Shown: positions 1 to 7,916, counted from the first letter of the stretch. The stretch: DNA of 52,781 nucleotides from Dehalococcoidia bacterium (GCA_030611085.1 JAUWQI010000006.1:1-52781); one strand, 5' to 3'. The notes: generated from the sequence alone by a model not told the origin. Made by a program: numbers and translations.

Positions 1-2
1 CG

Positions 3-131
3 CAATTATCAGAATGCCAGGATATGGCAGAAGTCTTTCTGAAGCGGTATCATTATCATAGACCACATATGGGGAAAGGTATGCTGCCACCGTTATCTGG
101 CAAGGAGAGAGACTGTCGGATATTAAAGTAG
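3..131 (+). pseudogene. Possible transposase 3' remnant (integrase-core C-terminus)
   Basis: An open frame enters from the left edge and ends at a TAG at 129-131. Its product contains FLKRYHYHRPHMGKG, which resembles the Y-x-x-x-RPH-x-x-G stretch near the C-terminus of DDE integrase-core transposases of the IS3/IS481 type. No start codon, terminal inverted repeat or other transposase motif is visible. It could be the end of an element lying to the left, or a chance match in a 43-codon frame. Confidence 0.3.
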
Positions 132-397
132 AATTAAGCGGTGCTGAGCTAATTCAAATTCTTTATTCCGCAGATAGCTTTCTACTGCTGCAGTAACCTG
201 TACCTCAGTATAACAAGGAAAGCAAATAAGTAGTTAGCGCGGAGGCTCAGTCAATATCGTTCACAAATCAAATGCTAAAATCCTAACTCATGCTTGCTTG
301 CGATACCCCCTATGGTGCATCCACTTTAAGCCAAATTACTTCATCGGCTATCTTATGTAACCTCTGCCTATATGCTAAAATTAGCCTGACAAGAAAC
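132..397. other. Intergenic stretch, no recognisable feature
   Basis: No convincing gene, RNA or repeat is seen here. The longer reading of the following hydrolase would start inside this stretch at 290, but there is no Shine-Dalgarno sequence before that codon. Confidence 0.4.
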
Positions 398-1177
398 ATG
401 TTCACCCAACCCGACTATTCTGCATTAGACCGACCAGAAATCCTTCAATTTATCTTTTATCCCAGGAAGGATGTTACCAGGGCTCCACCTAATGCAAGCG
501 ACCACTTTATTCCTGTGGGTAATGAGGTTTCAATTTCTTGCCGCTTTTATACTCATAGTCAAAATTCGCCCTCTATCATATATTTCTATGGCAATGGTGA
601 GGTTGCTAGTGATTATGACTACATTGCCCCTATGTATAACCAGTTGGGTATCAATTTATTTGTGGCTGACTACCGAGGCTATGGCGCAAGCCAAGGTAGA
701 CCTACTTTTACCAATACGATTTCAGATGCCCCTATTATATTTAACGCGTTTACTGACCTACTAGGTGAGAGTCATTATAGTGGCAGTATCTTTGTGATGG
801 GTCGCTCTTTAGGAAGTATTCCTGCTATCGAAATAGCTCGCTGTTATCAAGAGCAAATAAAAGGGCTGATTATCGAGAGCGGGTTTGCTAGCATCGTTAA
901 GTTACTTTCGCATCTAGGCTTCCCTATAGAATACTTAGGGGTTGAAGACACTGACTTCCCCAATCTTGCCAAACTTCGAGCTATTACCAAGCCAATGCTT
1001 ATCATTCACGGAGAATATGACAGTCTCGTTCCTCCTTCTGAAGGTGAAGCTCTGTTTCACAATGCAGCCGCAAAGGATAAAAGGTTAGTCGTTATTCCCA
1101 AGGCTGACCATAATAATATAATGTGGGTAGGCATGGAGCGTTATTTACAAGCGATTAAAGAATTTGTTCTTGCTTAA
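398..1177 (+). CDS. Alpha/beta hydrolase
   Basis: A 259-residue alpha/beta-hydrolase-fold protein, probably an intracellular esterase or acyl hydrolase; the substrate is unknown. The nucleophile elbow GRSLGS carries Ser137. The acid lies in HGEYDS (Asp208) and the histidine in KADHNN (His238). An oxyanion-type GNGE and a DYRGYGASQG segment precede the elbow, as in the Hydrolase_4/serine aminopeptidase-like group. The frame is open from an ATG at 290, but those extra 36 residues look unlike the fold's N-terminus, so the ATG at 398 is preferred; neither has a good ribosome-binding site. It stands alone, upstream of the broken MBL-fold gene. Confidence 0.75.
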   Translation: MFTQPDYSALDRPEILQFIFYPRKDVTRAPPNASDHFIPVGNEVSISCRFYTHSQNSPSIIYFYGNGEVASDYDYIAPMYNQLGINLFVADYRGYGASQGRPTFTNTISDAPIIFNAFTDLLGESHYSGSIFVMGRSLGSIPAIEIARCYQEQIKGLIIESGFASIVKLLSHLGFPIEYLGVEDTDFPNLAKLRAITKPMLIIHGEYDSLVPPSEGEALFHNAAAKDKRLVVIPKADHNNIMWVGMERYLQAIKEFVLA

Positions 1178-1191
1178 TGCCCATGTTAGCA

Positions 1192-1198
1192 AAGGAGA
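1192..1198 (+). promoter_or_regulatory. Ribosome-binding site of the broken MBL-fold gene
   Basis: AAAGGAG lies nine bases before the ATG at 1208. It shows that the 5' end of the degraded gene is the authentic start. Confidence 0.5.
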
Positions 1199-1207
1199 GA
1201 AACTGTT

Positions 1208-1497
1208 ATGTTAATTCAAGAGCCTGGCAAAATCACTGAGAGCATAGATTTACTCGGAACGCGAAAAATTTGCTTACATCTGATTATTTGAAGATGCAAT
1301 TCCCCCATGTTCAGGTAGTTGATTCGGCATACTCATTTGAACATCACGGCATTTTTGTCGGCGAGCAAGCTAAGAATGCCTTATATCAAGGGCTAGAACA
1401 GACTCCCCTCCCTCAGCCTGGAACTCCAAACATCAGTCACCAGGGCAATAATCCGCAAGATACTACGCTAATTTATTTGGCAAATCAGTACCTGTAG
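1208..1497 (+). pseudogene. Degraded MBL-fold metallohydrolase
   Basis: Frame 2 from the ATG at 1208 gives MLIQEPGKITESIDLLGTRK, like the start of MBL-fold hydrolases that read ITDRIDFLG-x-x-x-ICLYL, and stops at 1291. Frame 1 then gives a YLKMQFPHVQVVDSAY segment, like the region after the HxHxDH loop, followed directly by EHHGIFVGEQAKNALYQGLE, like the C-terminal GHHG-VF-G-EA end. The metal-binding HxHxDH motif and about 150 residues are missing and at least one frameshift is needed. This is an internally deleted relic; its 3' end overlaps the end of the convergent RRM gene by 13 bases. Confidence 0.6.
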
Positions 1498-1784
1498 CGT
1501 CCTCCCCCTCCACCACCAAATCCTCCTCCTCTCCCGCCTGCAGGACGGGGACGTGCCTCACTGACTGTAATCGCTCGCTCTTTCATCGAAGTTCCATTAA
1601 GGCCGCTAATTGCAGCTTGAGCTTCGGACTTCGTTGACATCTCAATAAACCCAAACCCTCTAGATTCGCCACTATACCTATCTTTGATAATGTTTGCCGA
1701 GGTCACTTGCCCAAAGGCCTCAAATGCCTGACGCAACTCCTCTTCACTAACCTCACGTGACAAATTACCTACATATATATTCAT
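1485..1784 (-). CDS. RRM-domain RNA-binding protein, glycine-rich tail
   Basis: A 99-residue protein with one RNA recognition motif: RNP2 is IYVGNL near residue 3 and RNP1 is RGFGFIEM near residue 42. The tail after residue 80 is GGRGGGFGGGGGG followed by RYRY. This layout matches bacterial glycine-rich RNA-binding proteins, often cold- or stress-related RNA chaperones in the cytoplasm. The frame is open to 1817, but the ATG at 1784 is preferred because AAGGAGAAGGGGG precedes it. It follows the zinc-ribbon gene on the same strand with a roughly 200-base gap holding a hairpin. Confidence 0.88.
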   Translation of the reverse strand: MNIYVGNLSREVSEEELRQAFEAFGQVTSANIIKDRYSGESRGFGFIEMSTKSEAQAAISGLNGTSMKERAITVSEARPRPAGGRGGGFGGGGGGRYRY

Positions 1785-1933
1785 AAACTTAACCCCCTTC
1801 TCCTTTTTGTCCCACAACCCTTATTTTCCACCCTAAGAAACTCTCTGAATTTCGAGGGGACTTATATTCCCCTTCAAGGGAGAGGCTAAGTGGGGAATTA
1901 AAATACGCTGAAATTTCCCACTTCTAAATGTTG

Positions 1934-1963
1934 AGGGGGGCTAGAACTAAGTCCAGCCCCCCT
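1934..1963 (-). terminator. Hairpin between the zinc-ribbon and RRM genes
   Basis: AGGGGGGCT (1934-1942) pairs with AGCCCCCCT (1955-1963), a 9-bp GC-rich stem with a 12-base loop, 21 bases beyond the stop of the zinc-ribbon gene. No clear U-tract follows on the minus strand, so termination is only probable. Confidence 0.45.
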
Positions 1964-1983
1964 GTCCCTAGCCCGACAGACTA

Positions 1984-2295
1984 TTACTGACTGTTCAATC
2001 TGAGCGTTCTGTAGCACTCCCTGCAATATACCGGTCTGCCCTCTCGAGGCTCGAAGGGTACTTCACATTCTTTACCACACTGAGCACATACCGCGGGATA
2101 CATTTGACGCATAGGCCTGTAAGCACCATAGCCACCAGAGTCATTGTGCTGGGATCTTCTTGCCTCACGGCAAGCAGGACAACGTTTGGGCTCGTTGGTA
2201 TATCCCTTAGCAGCATAAAACTCTTGCTCCTCAGCAGTAAAGGCAAAGCTAATGCCACAGTCGGAACATTGTAGTGTTTTTTCTGTAAAACCCAT
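1984..2295 (-). CDS. Zinc-ribbon protein with two CxxC-pair modules
   Basis: A 103-residue protein. The N-terminal module has CSDCG (residues 10-14) and CPACR, with the FAFTAEEQEFYAAKG segment between, typical of the small probable-zinc-binding family common in Chloroflexota. The C-terminal module has CAQCGKECEVPFEP and CRECYRTLR. Two zinc ions are likely, and a nucleic-acid or ribosome-associated role is possible but unproven. The start at 2295 is chosen over 2340 because AAAGGAGGT sits just upstream. It precedes the RRM gene on the same strand, so the two may respond together to stress or cold. Confidence 0.8.
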   Translation of the reverse strand: MGFTEKTLQCSDCGISFAFTAEEQEFYAAKGYTNEPKRCPACREARRSQHNDSGGYGAYRPMRQMYPAVCAQCGKECEVPFEPREGRPVYCRECYRTLRLNSQ

Positions 2296-2479
2296 TGGAT
2301 GACCTCCTTTCTTATAATATTTGGCTTGAGTTCCGGTCATCCAACGCCTGGCAGGTAAACCTGAAAGAGTTTCCCCAGAGATTGATAACCTAGACTTGTA
2401 ACCACTACAATAAGCATATATGGTAATGGCGAAAATTGCAAGTTCCCCTAATTTTGCTGACGGGAGCTAATCTTGGAAG

Positions 2480-3409
2480 ATGCATAAAGGAGAATTGAAA
2501 CCAAAATTCATTGGATGCTTGGTAGGAGCAGCCATAGGTGATGGACTTGGCGCCCAGCGAGAGGGAAGAGGGATGGCTAAAGAAGAAGCTATTGACTCCT
2601 TAGCTGAGAAGTTGGTAGAGCTGACTTATACCGATGATACTCATATGATAATCGGCGTCGCAGAATCCTTGATAGAGTGCAAAGGATTCGATGGAGAACA
2701 CATGGCCCAAGCCTTTATAAGAAACTATGAAAGTGAGCCATGGCGTGGCTACGGCCCCGGGCCCCCTATGATTTTTAGAATGATAAAGAGCGGCGAGCCG
2801 TGGTATAGCGCCGGGGCTAAACTTTATAAGGGTGGCTCCTTTGGGAATGGGTCAGCGATGAGAGCAGCACCAATAGGATTGCTATACTTCCGTGACCTGG
2901 AGAAACTGCGAGAGATTGCCTACAAATCTAGCGCTATCACACATTCTCATGAATTGGGCAAAGAGGGAGCAGTACTCCAAGCGTATGCCATAGCCCTAGC
3001 TCTCAATACACCTTCAAATGGAGAAATCAATCGGGAGTCCTTTCTTCTAAGACTCCAGAACTTCGCCCAAAACCACTTATATAAGGAAAAGATGGGCAGA
3101 ATAAAAAGGCTGCTGGGTGAGCAAGATAGTGCAAAGGTGGTTATCTTGCTGGGAAATGGGATAGAGGCACCAAGGTCAGTGCCAACTGCTATCTATTGCT
3201 TCCTGAAGCAGCCCAGGTCCTACAAGGACTCCGTGCTCTATGCCATAAGCTTAGGTGGTGACACTGATACTATAGCCTCTATGGCTGGCGCTATTTCGGG
3301 AGCATATCTTGGCATAGAAGCTATTCCACAAGAGTGGAAAGCAAAACTTGAGAACGAGGCTTACATCGAAGCCCTGGCGGAGGAATTGTGGCAACTCGCA
3401 ACCGATTAG
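2480..3409 (+). CDS. ADP-ribosylglycohydrolase family protein
   Basis: A 309-residue DraG/ARH-like hydrolase, expected to remove ADP-ribose from proteins or small molecules using two Mg ions. Metal-site signatures are visible: GAAIGDGLGA near residue 16, YTDDTHM (50-56) and LGGDTDTIASMAGA from residue 258. The GGSFGNGSAMRAAPIG and THSHELG segments also match the family. A short GGGAG precedes the ATG. No ADP-ribosyltransferase partner is seen nearby; DegV follows 43 bases downstream on the same strand. Confidence 0.9.
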   Translation: MHKGELKPKFIGCLVGAAIGDGLGAQREGRGMAKEEAIDSLAEKLVELTYTDDTHMIIGVAESLIECKGFDGEHMAQAFIRNYESEPWRGYGPGPPMIFRMIKSGEPWYSAGAKLYKGGSFGNGSAMRAAPIGLLYFRDLEKLREIAYKSSAITHSHELGKEGAVLQAYAIALALNTPSNGEINRESFLLRLQNFAQNHLYKEKMGRIKRLLGEQDSAKVVILLGNGIEAPRSVPTAIYCFLKQPRSYKDSVLYAISLGGDTDTIASMAGAISGAYLGIEAIPQEWKAKLENEAYIEALAEELWQLATD

Positions 3410-3452
3410 ATGTCTGCGATAGGAATGTTCATATTAACTGGAGGCTTTGTTC

Positions 3453-4316
3453 ATGACAGTTAAAATAGTAACCGATAGTAGTTGTGACATCCCTCCCGAG
3501 ATAGCTCGTAAGCTTTCCATCACCATAGTGCCACTATATATCCAATTTGGTGACAAAACTTACCGCGATGGTATAGACCTCGACGTTGATAGGTTATATC
3601 ACGAACTAGCTCACAGCGGAGAGATTCCTAAAACATCCGTGCCTTCGCCGGGAGATTTCCTCAAAGTCTATAGCAATCTGGCTGCAGAAACTGACCAGAT
3701 TATCTCTATTCATCTCTCTTCGGGATATAGTGGCACATGTAATGTGGCAAAGTTAGCCCAGAGTTACCTGGATGATAAATGCCGAGTGGAGATAATAGAC
3801 TCGAACTCAGTTTCTGTAGGGCTAGGTCTCATAGTTATAGCTGCGGCTAAAGCAGCCCAGGAAGGCAAAAGTTTAGACCAGATTGTTGACCTAGTGCATC
3901 AAATTAGCCTGCGAAGTCATATCTTTGGAAAGATCGAGGATTTGGTTTCCGTTCTCAAAGGAAAGCGTTTTCGGCTAACAAGAGGGTTAATTCTCTTAGG
4001 GAAAATAAGCATGGCGCTGCATATCAAGCTGCTGGGCGAGGTCTATGATGGTGGCAAAATACGCTCTCCCGCTTATGTCATTGGTCACAAAATGGCACTG
4101 AATCAGTTAAAACGATGGGCAAAAGGCTGCAAAGGAATCAAAGACTTAGCAATCGCCTATTCCACAATGCCGCATGAAGCAGAGATGCTTGCTGAGTGCC
4201 TGGAACCATTATTCCCCAGAGAACGCATCCTTATTACCAGACTTGGCTGTGCCACATCCACATATGTAGGTCCTGGAACTTTGGTTATGGCTCTCGTCAC
4301 TGATAAGCAGTTGTAA
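3453..4316 (+). CDS. DegV family fatty-acid-binding protein
   Basis: A 287-residue DegV protein. The opening KIVTDSSCDIPPEIA and the KTSVPSPGDF segment are diagnostic. Family members bind a fatty acid and, as FakB, present it to a fatty-acid kinase in Firmicutes; no kinase gene lies here. The ATG at 3453 is preferred over the TTG at 3447 because GGAGG sits eight bases before it. It may be co-transcribed with the upstream ADP-ribosylglycohydrolase. Confidence 0.88.
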   Translation: MTVKIVTDSSCDIPPEIARKLSITIVPLYIQFGDKTYRDGIDLDVDRLYHELAHSGEIPKTSVPSPGDFLKVYSNLAAETDQIISIHLSSGYSGTCNVAKLAQSYLDDKCRVEIIDSNSVSVGLGLIVIAAAKAAQEGKSLDQIVDLVHQISLRSHIFGKIEDLVSVLKGKRFRLTRGLILLGKISMALHIKLLGEVYDGGKIRSPAYVIGHKMALNQLKRWAKGCKGIKDLAIAYSTMPHEAEMLAECLEPLFPRERILITRLGCATSTYVGPGTLVMALVTDKQL

Positions 4317-4378
4317 GGATAATCAGTATTTGGTCAATGCAGCGAGTATTAATTCCTGAACTTAGTGGTAGTCACGCT

Positions 4379-5359
4379 CTATACATGAAACTCAACTATA
4401 TCGCCATCTTGAAGTATATGTTCCCTGCTGGCCCTCTGCCCATCATACTTCCCTGAGCCCCAAACAACAGCATACTTCAGCTTGCTCTTAAAATCCTTGT
4501 GGATAGACTCTGCGGCATCTTCTATTGTGCTGCCTTTCTTCAGAATCACAGGCTCAGTGAACTCAGCCTTGCTTCCCGGAGTTTTGGTGTGAACTCGGAT
4601 AATGTCCAGAGCTTCATAAACTGCTTCTCTCAATTCTTCTAGACTACTCTCTCCTTTGGCTGAGATAGAGACCATAGGAAGTAGCACCCCATATTGTGAA
4701 TTTAGTTTTCTCCAGTTATCGCTTGAGCCTTCTAAATCGTTCTTATTCCCCACGATTAACATCTTCTTGAGATAGCTTCCTGGAGTTGCCTCCCTGACAT
4801 TATCCATCAAAGGCTCTATTCTTGCTTCCTCCAATCCTTGAAGGGTAGCCTCTACCTGGCTTATTGGTTCCATACTTAAATCAATCACAAGGGCAATAAG
4901 GTCAGCATTTCTGAGGGTATTGCTTAGCAATATTCGCACATTTCTACGTCCTATAGGTGGTGTATCCACCAGTTGAATCTGAATATTCTCAAACTTCATC
5001 ATCCCTGGGATGAGAGTTTGAGTGGTGAAAGGATATGCTCCTATTTCAGGAGTTGCCTCAGTTACTGCTGCTAGTAACTGTGATTTCCCCACATTAGCTT
5101 GCCCCACCAACACTACCTGCCCAGCACCCTCCCTTCTGATATAAAAGCCTGCTCTTCTAGCTGTGGCATATTTCTTTTCCGCCTCTTGTGAAAGCTTAGC
5201 AATCTTCCGCCTTAGCCCGGCATGGAGCTTATCGGTGCCCTTATGTCTGGGCATAATGGCAAGCATCGCTTCTAAGGCTTCAATCTTTTCCTCCGGGTCC
5301 TTGGCTGACCTATACCTCTTCTCAGCCGCAAAATACTGTGGTGGTAAATTCGCTGGCAT
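4379..5359 (-). CDS. OBG/DRG-type GTPase with TGS domain
   Basis: A 326-residue translation-factor-class GTPase. G1 is GQANVGKS (86-93), the G2 threonines lie at 112-113, G3 is DTPP (132-135) and G4 is NKND (205-208). A charged helical N-terminus of about 75 residues precedes the G domain, and a TGS domain occupies roughly 265-326, as in DRG and 50S-associated GTPases. A role in ribosome function is inferred. It is convergent with DegV. The upstream side holds a 400-base repeat-rich stretch. Confidence 0.85.
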   Translation of the reverse strand: MPANLPPQYFAAEKRYRSAKDPEEKIEALEAMLAIMPRHKGTDKLHAGLRRKIAKLSQEAEKKYATARRAGFYIRREGAGQVVLVGQANVGKSQLLAAVTEATPEIGAYPFTTQTLIPGMMKFENIQIQLVDTPPIGRRNVRILLSNTLRNADLIALVIDLSMEPISQVEATLQGLEEARIEPLMDNVREATPGSYLKKMLIVGNKNDLEGSSDNWRKLNSQYGVLLPMVSISAKGESSLEELREAVYEALDIIRVHTKTPGSKAEFTEPVILKKGSTIEDAAESIHKDFKSKLKYAVVWGSGKYDGQRASREHILQDGDIVEFHV

Positions 5360-5486
5360 ATAGCCATTTTAGCATGCCCAATCTGGCAAAATCACACCTC
5401 GTGCCCTTTCCTCTCCATATCTTCTCCAATCTAAAAGCTTTAAGGTCGTTTAGTCCCCGACTGTAAGCTCTGAGCCCTCCGTATCT

Positions 5487-5550
5487 TGTCATTCTGAGCG
5501 AAGCGAAGAATCTCTCCACTCAGGACAGGCTCCGCGACCGAAGGATTTCT
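5487..5550. repeat. Dispersed repeat A (TGTCATTCTGAGCGAAGCGA type)
   Basis: Starts TGTCATTCTGAGCGAAGCGA and continues through CAGGACAGGCTCCGCG. Relatives occur at 9736-9869, 14331-14398 and 15185-15252, and in frame within proA and mfd. Confidence 0.7.
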
Positions 5551-5585
5551 AGCAAACTTTCTCTCACGGAGATCGTTTTTAAAAA

Positions 5586-5637
5586 TGTAGTTGCCCAATT
5601 TATTGGGCGATTCTGCCTGATGAATCAGGCAACTACA
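5586..5637. repeat. Dispersed repeat B, double hairpin
   Basis: Ends TGTAGTT and AACTACA are inverted repeats. Inside lie two palindromes, GCCCAATTTATTGGGC and GCCTGATGAATCAGGC, so the single strand can fold as a three-stem junction. Full copies lie at 11075, 12084 and 32644, and a half copy inside tsaD at 48485. Confidence 0.8.
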
Positions 5638-5708
5638 AGAATTTGAGGTGAGGAGCTTCCAAAATGTCCCAATTTGAAGCTAAAACTAAAGTTAAACAGC
5701 CTTGCTTT

Positions 5709-5743
5709 CTCTCCCTTGATGGGAGAGGACTGAGGTGAGGGTG
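5709..5743. repeat. Dispersed repeat C (CTCTCCC-TTGA palindrome)
   Basis: CTCTCCCTTGATGGGAGAG followed by AGGTGAGGGTG. The same unit is found in frame in the DUF1616 gene (26449-26484) and in mfd (42291-42328). Confidence 0.7.
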
Positions 5744-5759
5744 TCTCTCACTTGCTAAG

Positions 5760-6065
5760 CTAATGCGCCAATTCTTTCCGCAGCGAGTCCACCTTGCCCC
5801 TCATGCTCAAGGCTTTATCTCGCCGCTCGTCAATTTCGATTGTGGTTATTACCCTGGCAACCCCTTCACCAAAAGTCTCTTCATGCATCTTCCTTACCAC
5901 CGTTAAAATCCTGTCCAAATCACCCTCTATAATCGTTCCCATTGCGGTTATCTCGTACTTTATACCCTTCTCTTGCTGCAGGACTTTAACTGCCCGAGCC
6001 ACATACTTGCTCACCGAAGGAGTTTTTGTCCCCATTGGGATAATACTTATCTTTGCTATCGCCAT
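5760..6065 (-). CDS. MTH1187 family thiamine-binding protein
   Basis: A 101-residue protein of the MTH1187/YkoF-like (DUF77) family: MAIAKISIIPMG opening, ITAMGTIIEGD near 40-50, and a central VVRKMHE followed by RVITTIEIDER. Members are small ferredoxin-fold proteins that assemble as oligomers and bind thiamine or related ligands. GGGGGAGGT lies four bases before the ATG. No thiamine riboswitch was recognised upstream. Confidence 0.88.
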   Translation of the reverse strand: MAIAKISIIPMGTKTPSVSKYVARAVKVLQQEKGIKYEITAMGTIIEGDLDRILTVVRKMHEETFGEGVARVITTIEIDERRDKALSMRGKVDSLRKELAH

Positions 6066-6314
6066 GATACCTCCCCCAGAAATATAGCCCCACTATTTTA
6101 TGGGTGAAATCAAATGGGACCTCTTGATTTGACAACGACAGAAAAGAAAAATCCTGAGGAACCTCACCCTTCCCTGCCTCCTCAGAGTTCCCCTGCTCCA
6201 CTTCCACCTACCTTGGGCACGGTTCTTACACCTCGCCTCTTTCAGCTTCCGCTATACAGGTCCTCTGAGGAAACTCACGCTCGGCCCCTCAGGACATCTT
6301 TAAATCTATCACAC
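6066..6314. other. Intergenic region without recognisable gene
   Basis: Open frames on both strands here have low-complexity products and no ribosome-binding site. No RNA gene was recognised. Confidence 0.4.
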
Positions 6315-6753
6315 TTACTGCACTTTGTCAAATTTTTGTAGCTTTCGCGTCAAGAGAGCGTTTAAAAAATTTGCATATCGCCAGAGAAAGAAAAACCACG
6401 GTAAGAAGTTAGAAGGGAAAGTAAGCACCTGGCCAATTTCCAGATATACTTTATCAACCTTCTCTTGCAGTGCAATCGTGAGACGGATAGCTTTGGCTAC
6501 CCTCATATAATGGTTAATCTCTATATCCAAAGATAACCTTCGCCCTTTTCTGTCCTCCAAGTTCAATCTCATAGAATTTAGAGAGGTGGGCTATTGTCTC
6601 AGTTACAAGGTAAGTTGCCTTCAGGGCAACTGCCACTCCGACAAACTTCCCATATTCCTTCTCCATCCCTTCTATTTCCACTCCCTTGCTTCTAGCCTCG
6701 ATTCCGGAGGAGGTCATCATTGCCAGTTTTCTTTCCTCCGCCAGCTTTCGCAT
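6315..6753 (-). pseudogene. Unrecognised gene broken by a frameshift
   Basis: Two overlapping minus-strand frames seem to be parts of one gene. The first (6753 to 6514, 79 aa) starts two bases after the stop of the enoyl-CoA hydratase gene and looks genuinely coding (VALKATYLVTETIAHLSKFY). The second (6572 to 6315) continues with INHYMRVAKAIRLTIALQEK and KVYLEIGQVL, then turns into an unlikely sequence (LPWFFFLWRYANFL). A shift near 6514-6572 would join them as ...VIFGYRD + INHYMRV.... I do not recognise the family. Alternatively the first frame is a complete small protein. Confidence 0.4.
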
Positions 6754-6755
6754 CT

Positions 6756-7544
6756 TTATTTTTTCTTAAAGTTCGCCTTCCTCTTTTCCACTCTCGCTTT
6801 AACTCCTTCTTGAAAGTCATAAGAAGAGATAAGGCTACTTTGTATGATACCTACTGACTCAAGACCTTCGGACGCACTCAGTCCGAAGCTTGCATCGATA
6901 TTTCTCTTTGCGAGTCCAACTGCTAATGGGCCATTGCTAATAATTTCCTCTGCCCAAGTTCTGGCCGTATTCTGTAGCTCCTCCAATGGTACCACCTTGT
7001 TGACCAAGCCAATGCGCTCGGCATCCAGAGCGGTGATTGTCTTTCCAGTTAAAATTAACTCCTTTGCCCTACCCACCCCTACTATCCTAGGAAGCCTCTG
7101 ATTCCCTCCCAAATCAGGAATTATTCCTATGCTTACCTCTGGCATCGTAAATGTTGCTTCCTGAGAAGCGATTCTAATGTCACAAGCTAAAGCCATCTCA
7201 AAGCCTGCCCCAATAGCACCTCCATGGATTGCTGCTATCACAGTCTTTTCTAAATATTCTATCTCCGAAAATGCTCTCTGGAATTTCCTTAAACTTCTCC
7301 GAAAATCCTGGCTACTGTTTCCTGCTATTCTCCCTAATTCAAATAAGTCAATACCAGCACAGAATGACTTCCCTTCCCCTGATATAACCACGGCTCTTAT
7401 GCTATCCTTAGCAGCCACCCCGGTAAAACATTGCTCAAGCTCAGCTAACATTTGTGGGGTGATAGCATTCCTCTTATCTGGTCTATTTAACCTAATGGAG
7501 AGAATCCCTTCGTTCTCTAGTAAGGAAAGCGTTTCAAAGTCCAT
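6756..7544 (-). CDS. Enoyl-CoA hydratase/isomerase (crotonase family)
   Basis: A 262-residue crotonase-fold protein acting on acyl-CoA in fatty-acid or amino-acid breakdown. The oxyanion-hole segment is SFCAGIDLFELG and the second is AAIHGGAIGAGFEMALACDI. The catalytic-loop region is TMPEVSIGIIPDLGGNQRLP. Both usual glutamates (in GFEMAL and MPEV) are present, and an Asp in IPDLGG aligns with the acid of dienoyl-CoA isomerases, as does AGIDL. It could therefore be a hydratase or an isomerase. The downstream broken gene begins two bases after its stop. Confidence 0.88.
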   Translation of the reverse strand: MDFETLSLLENEGILSIRLNRPDKRNAITPQMLAELEQCFTGVAAKDSIRAVVISGEGKSFCAGIDLFELGRIAGNSSQDFRRSLRKFQRAFSEIEYLEKTVIAAIHGGAIGAGFEMALACDIRIASQEATFTMPEVSIGIIPDLGGNQRLPRIVGVGRAKELILTGKTITALDAERIGLVNKVVPLEELQNTARTWAEEIISNGPLAVGLAKRNIDASFGLSASEGLESVGIIQSSLISSYDFQEGVKARVEKRKANFKKK

Positions 7545-7593
7545 TTAAAACCTCCTTTTATCAAAATCCAGTGAGAATATCCCTCGGCTTACT

Positions 7594-7664
7594 GGGGGGG
7601 GTGAATCGCTGGGGTGAGGTGGCTTTAGGCATCCCAGATGCCCCACAGCTTGCTGGGGGGGGGG
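7594..7664. repeat. Two G-tract repeats (G8 and G10)
   Basis: G8 at 7594-7601 and G10 at 7655-7664 lie in two similar contexts, CTTACT-G8-TGAATC and CTTGCT-G10-TGATTC, 61 bases apart. They are intergenic and prone to slippage; their function is unknown. Confidence 0.6.
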
Positions 7665-7700
7665 TGATTCACTATTTCGGTAAGTTCCTTCGTGATATCC

Positions 7701-7916
7701 TTAAGGAAGCCCTGTAGTCTTTCGGTATTCATTCACCGTTTGCATCATAGTTTGGAAATCCTTATCTCCCAGGGTCTTCTTCCTTTCAATCCATTGTTGG
7801 AGTACTTCGATAACGATTTCTCGAAGTGACTTACCTTGCTCAACAGCAGCAATCTTTACTGCTTTAAGGAGCTCCACATCCCCTAAATCTACTGTTACTC
7901 TCGTTCCTTTGGTCAT
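7701..7916 (-). CDS. Ribbon-helix-helix protein, solitary antitoxin-like
   Basis: A 71-residue protein with an N-terminal RHH strand (TRVTVDLGDVELLKAVKIAA) followed by a helix rich in charged residues (LREIVIEVLQQWIERKK). It resembles CopG/Arc-type DNA-binding antitoxins. GAGGAG lies seven bases before the ATG. No toxin gene is adjacent: repeats lie downstream and the GalT relic upstream. It may be an orphan antitoxin or an independent repressor. Confidence 0.7.
   Translation of the reverse strand: MTKGTRVTVDLGDVELLKAVKIAAVEQGKSLREIVIEVLQQWIERKKTLGDKDFQTMMQTVNEYRKTTGLP

Larger units (their letters stand above)
5360..5759. other. Repeat-rich intergenic region
   Basis: No gene is supported. 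The stretch carries three dispersed repeat families in a row: a GTCATTCTGAGCG element, a double-hairpin TGTAGTTGCC element and a CTCTCCC palindrome. Short frames here are repeat-derived. Confidence 0.6.

Noticed and set aside
471-764. A 97-codon open frame within the alpha/beta hydrolase gene
   Set aside because: It overlaps a gene with a clear catalytic triad in another frame and has a hydrophobic, non-family product.
6066-6315. Possible structured RNA or thiamine riboswitch upstream of the thiamine-binding gene
   Set aside because: No conserved thiamine-box sequence such as CTGAGA with the matching downstream core could be found on the minus strand.
6114-6341. A 75-codon plus-strand frame in the intergenic region
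   Set aside because: The product is proline-rich with low complexity and no ribosome-binding site precedes it.
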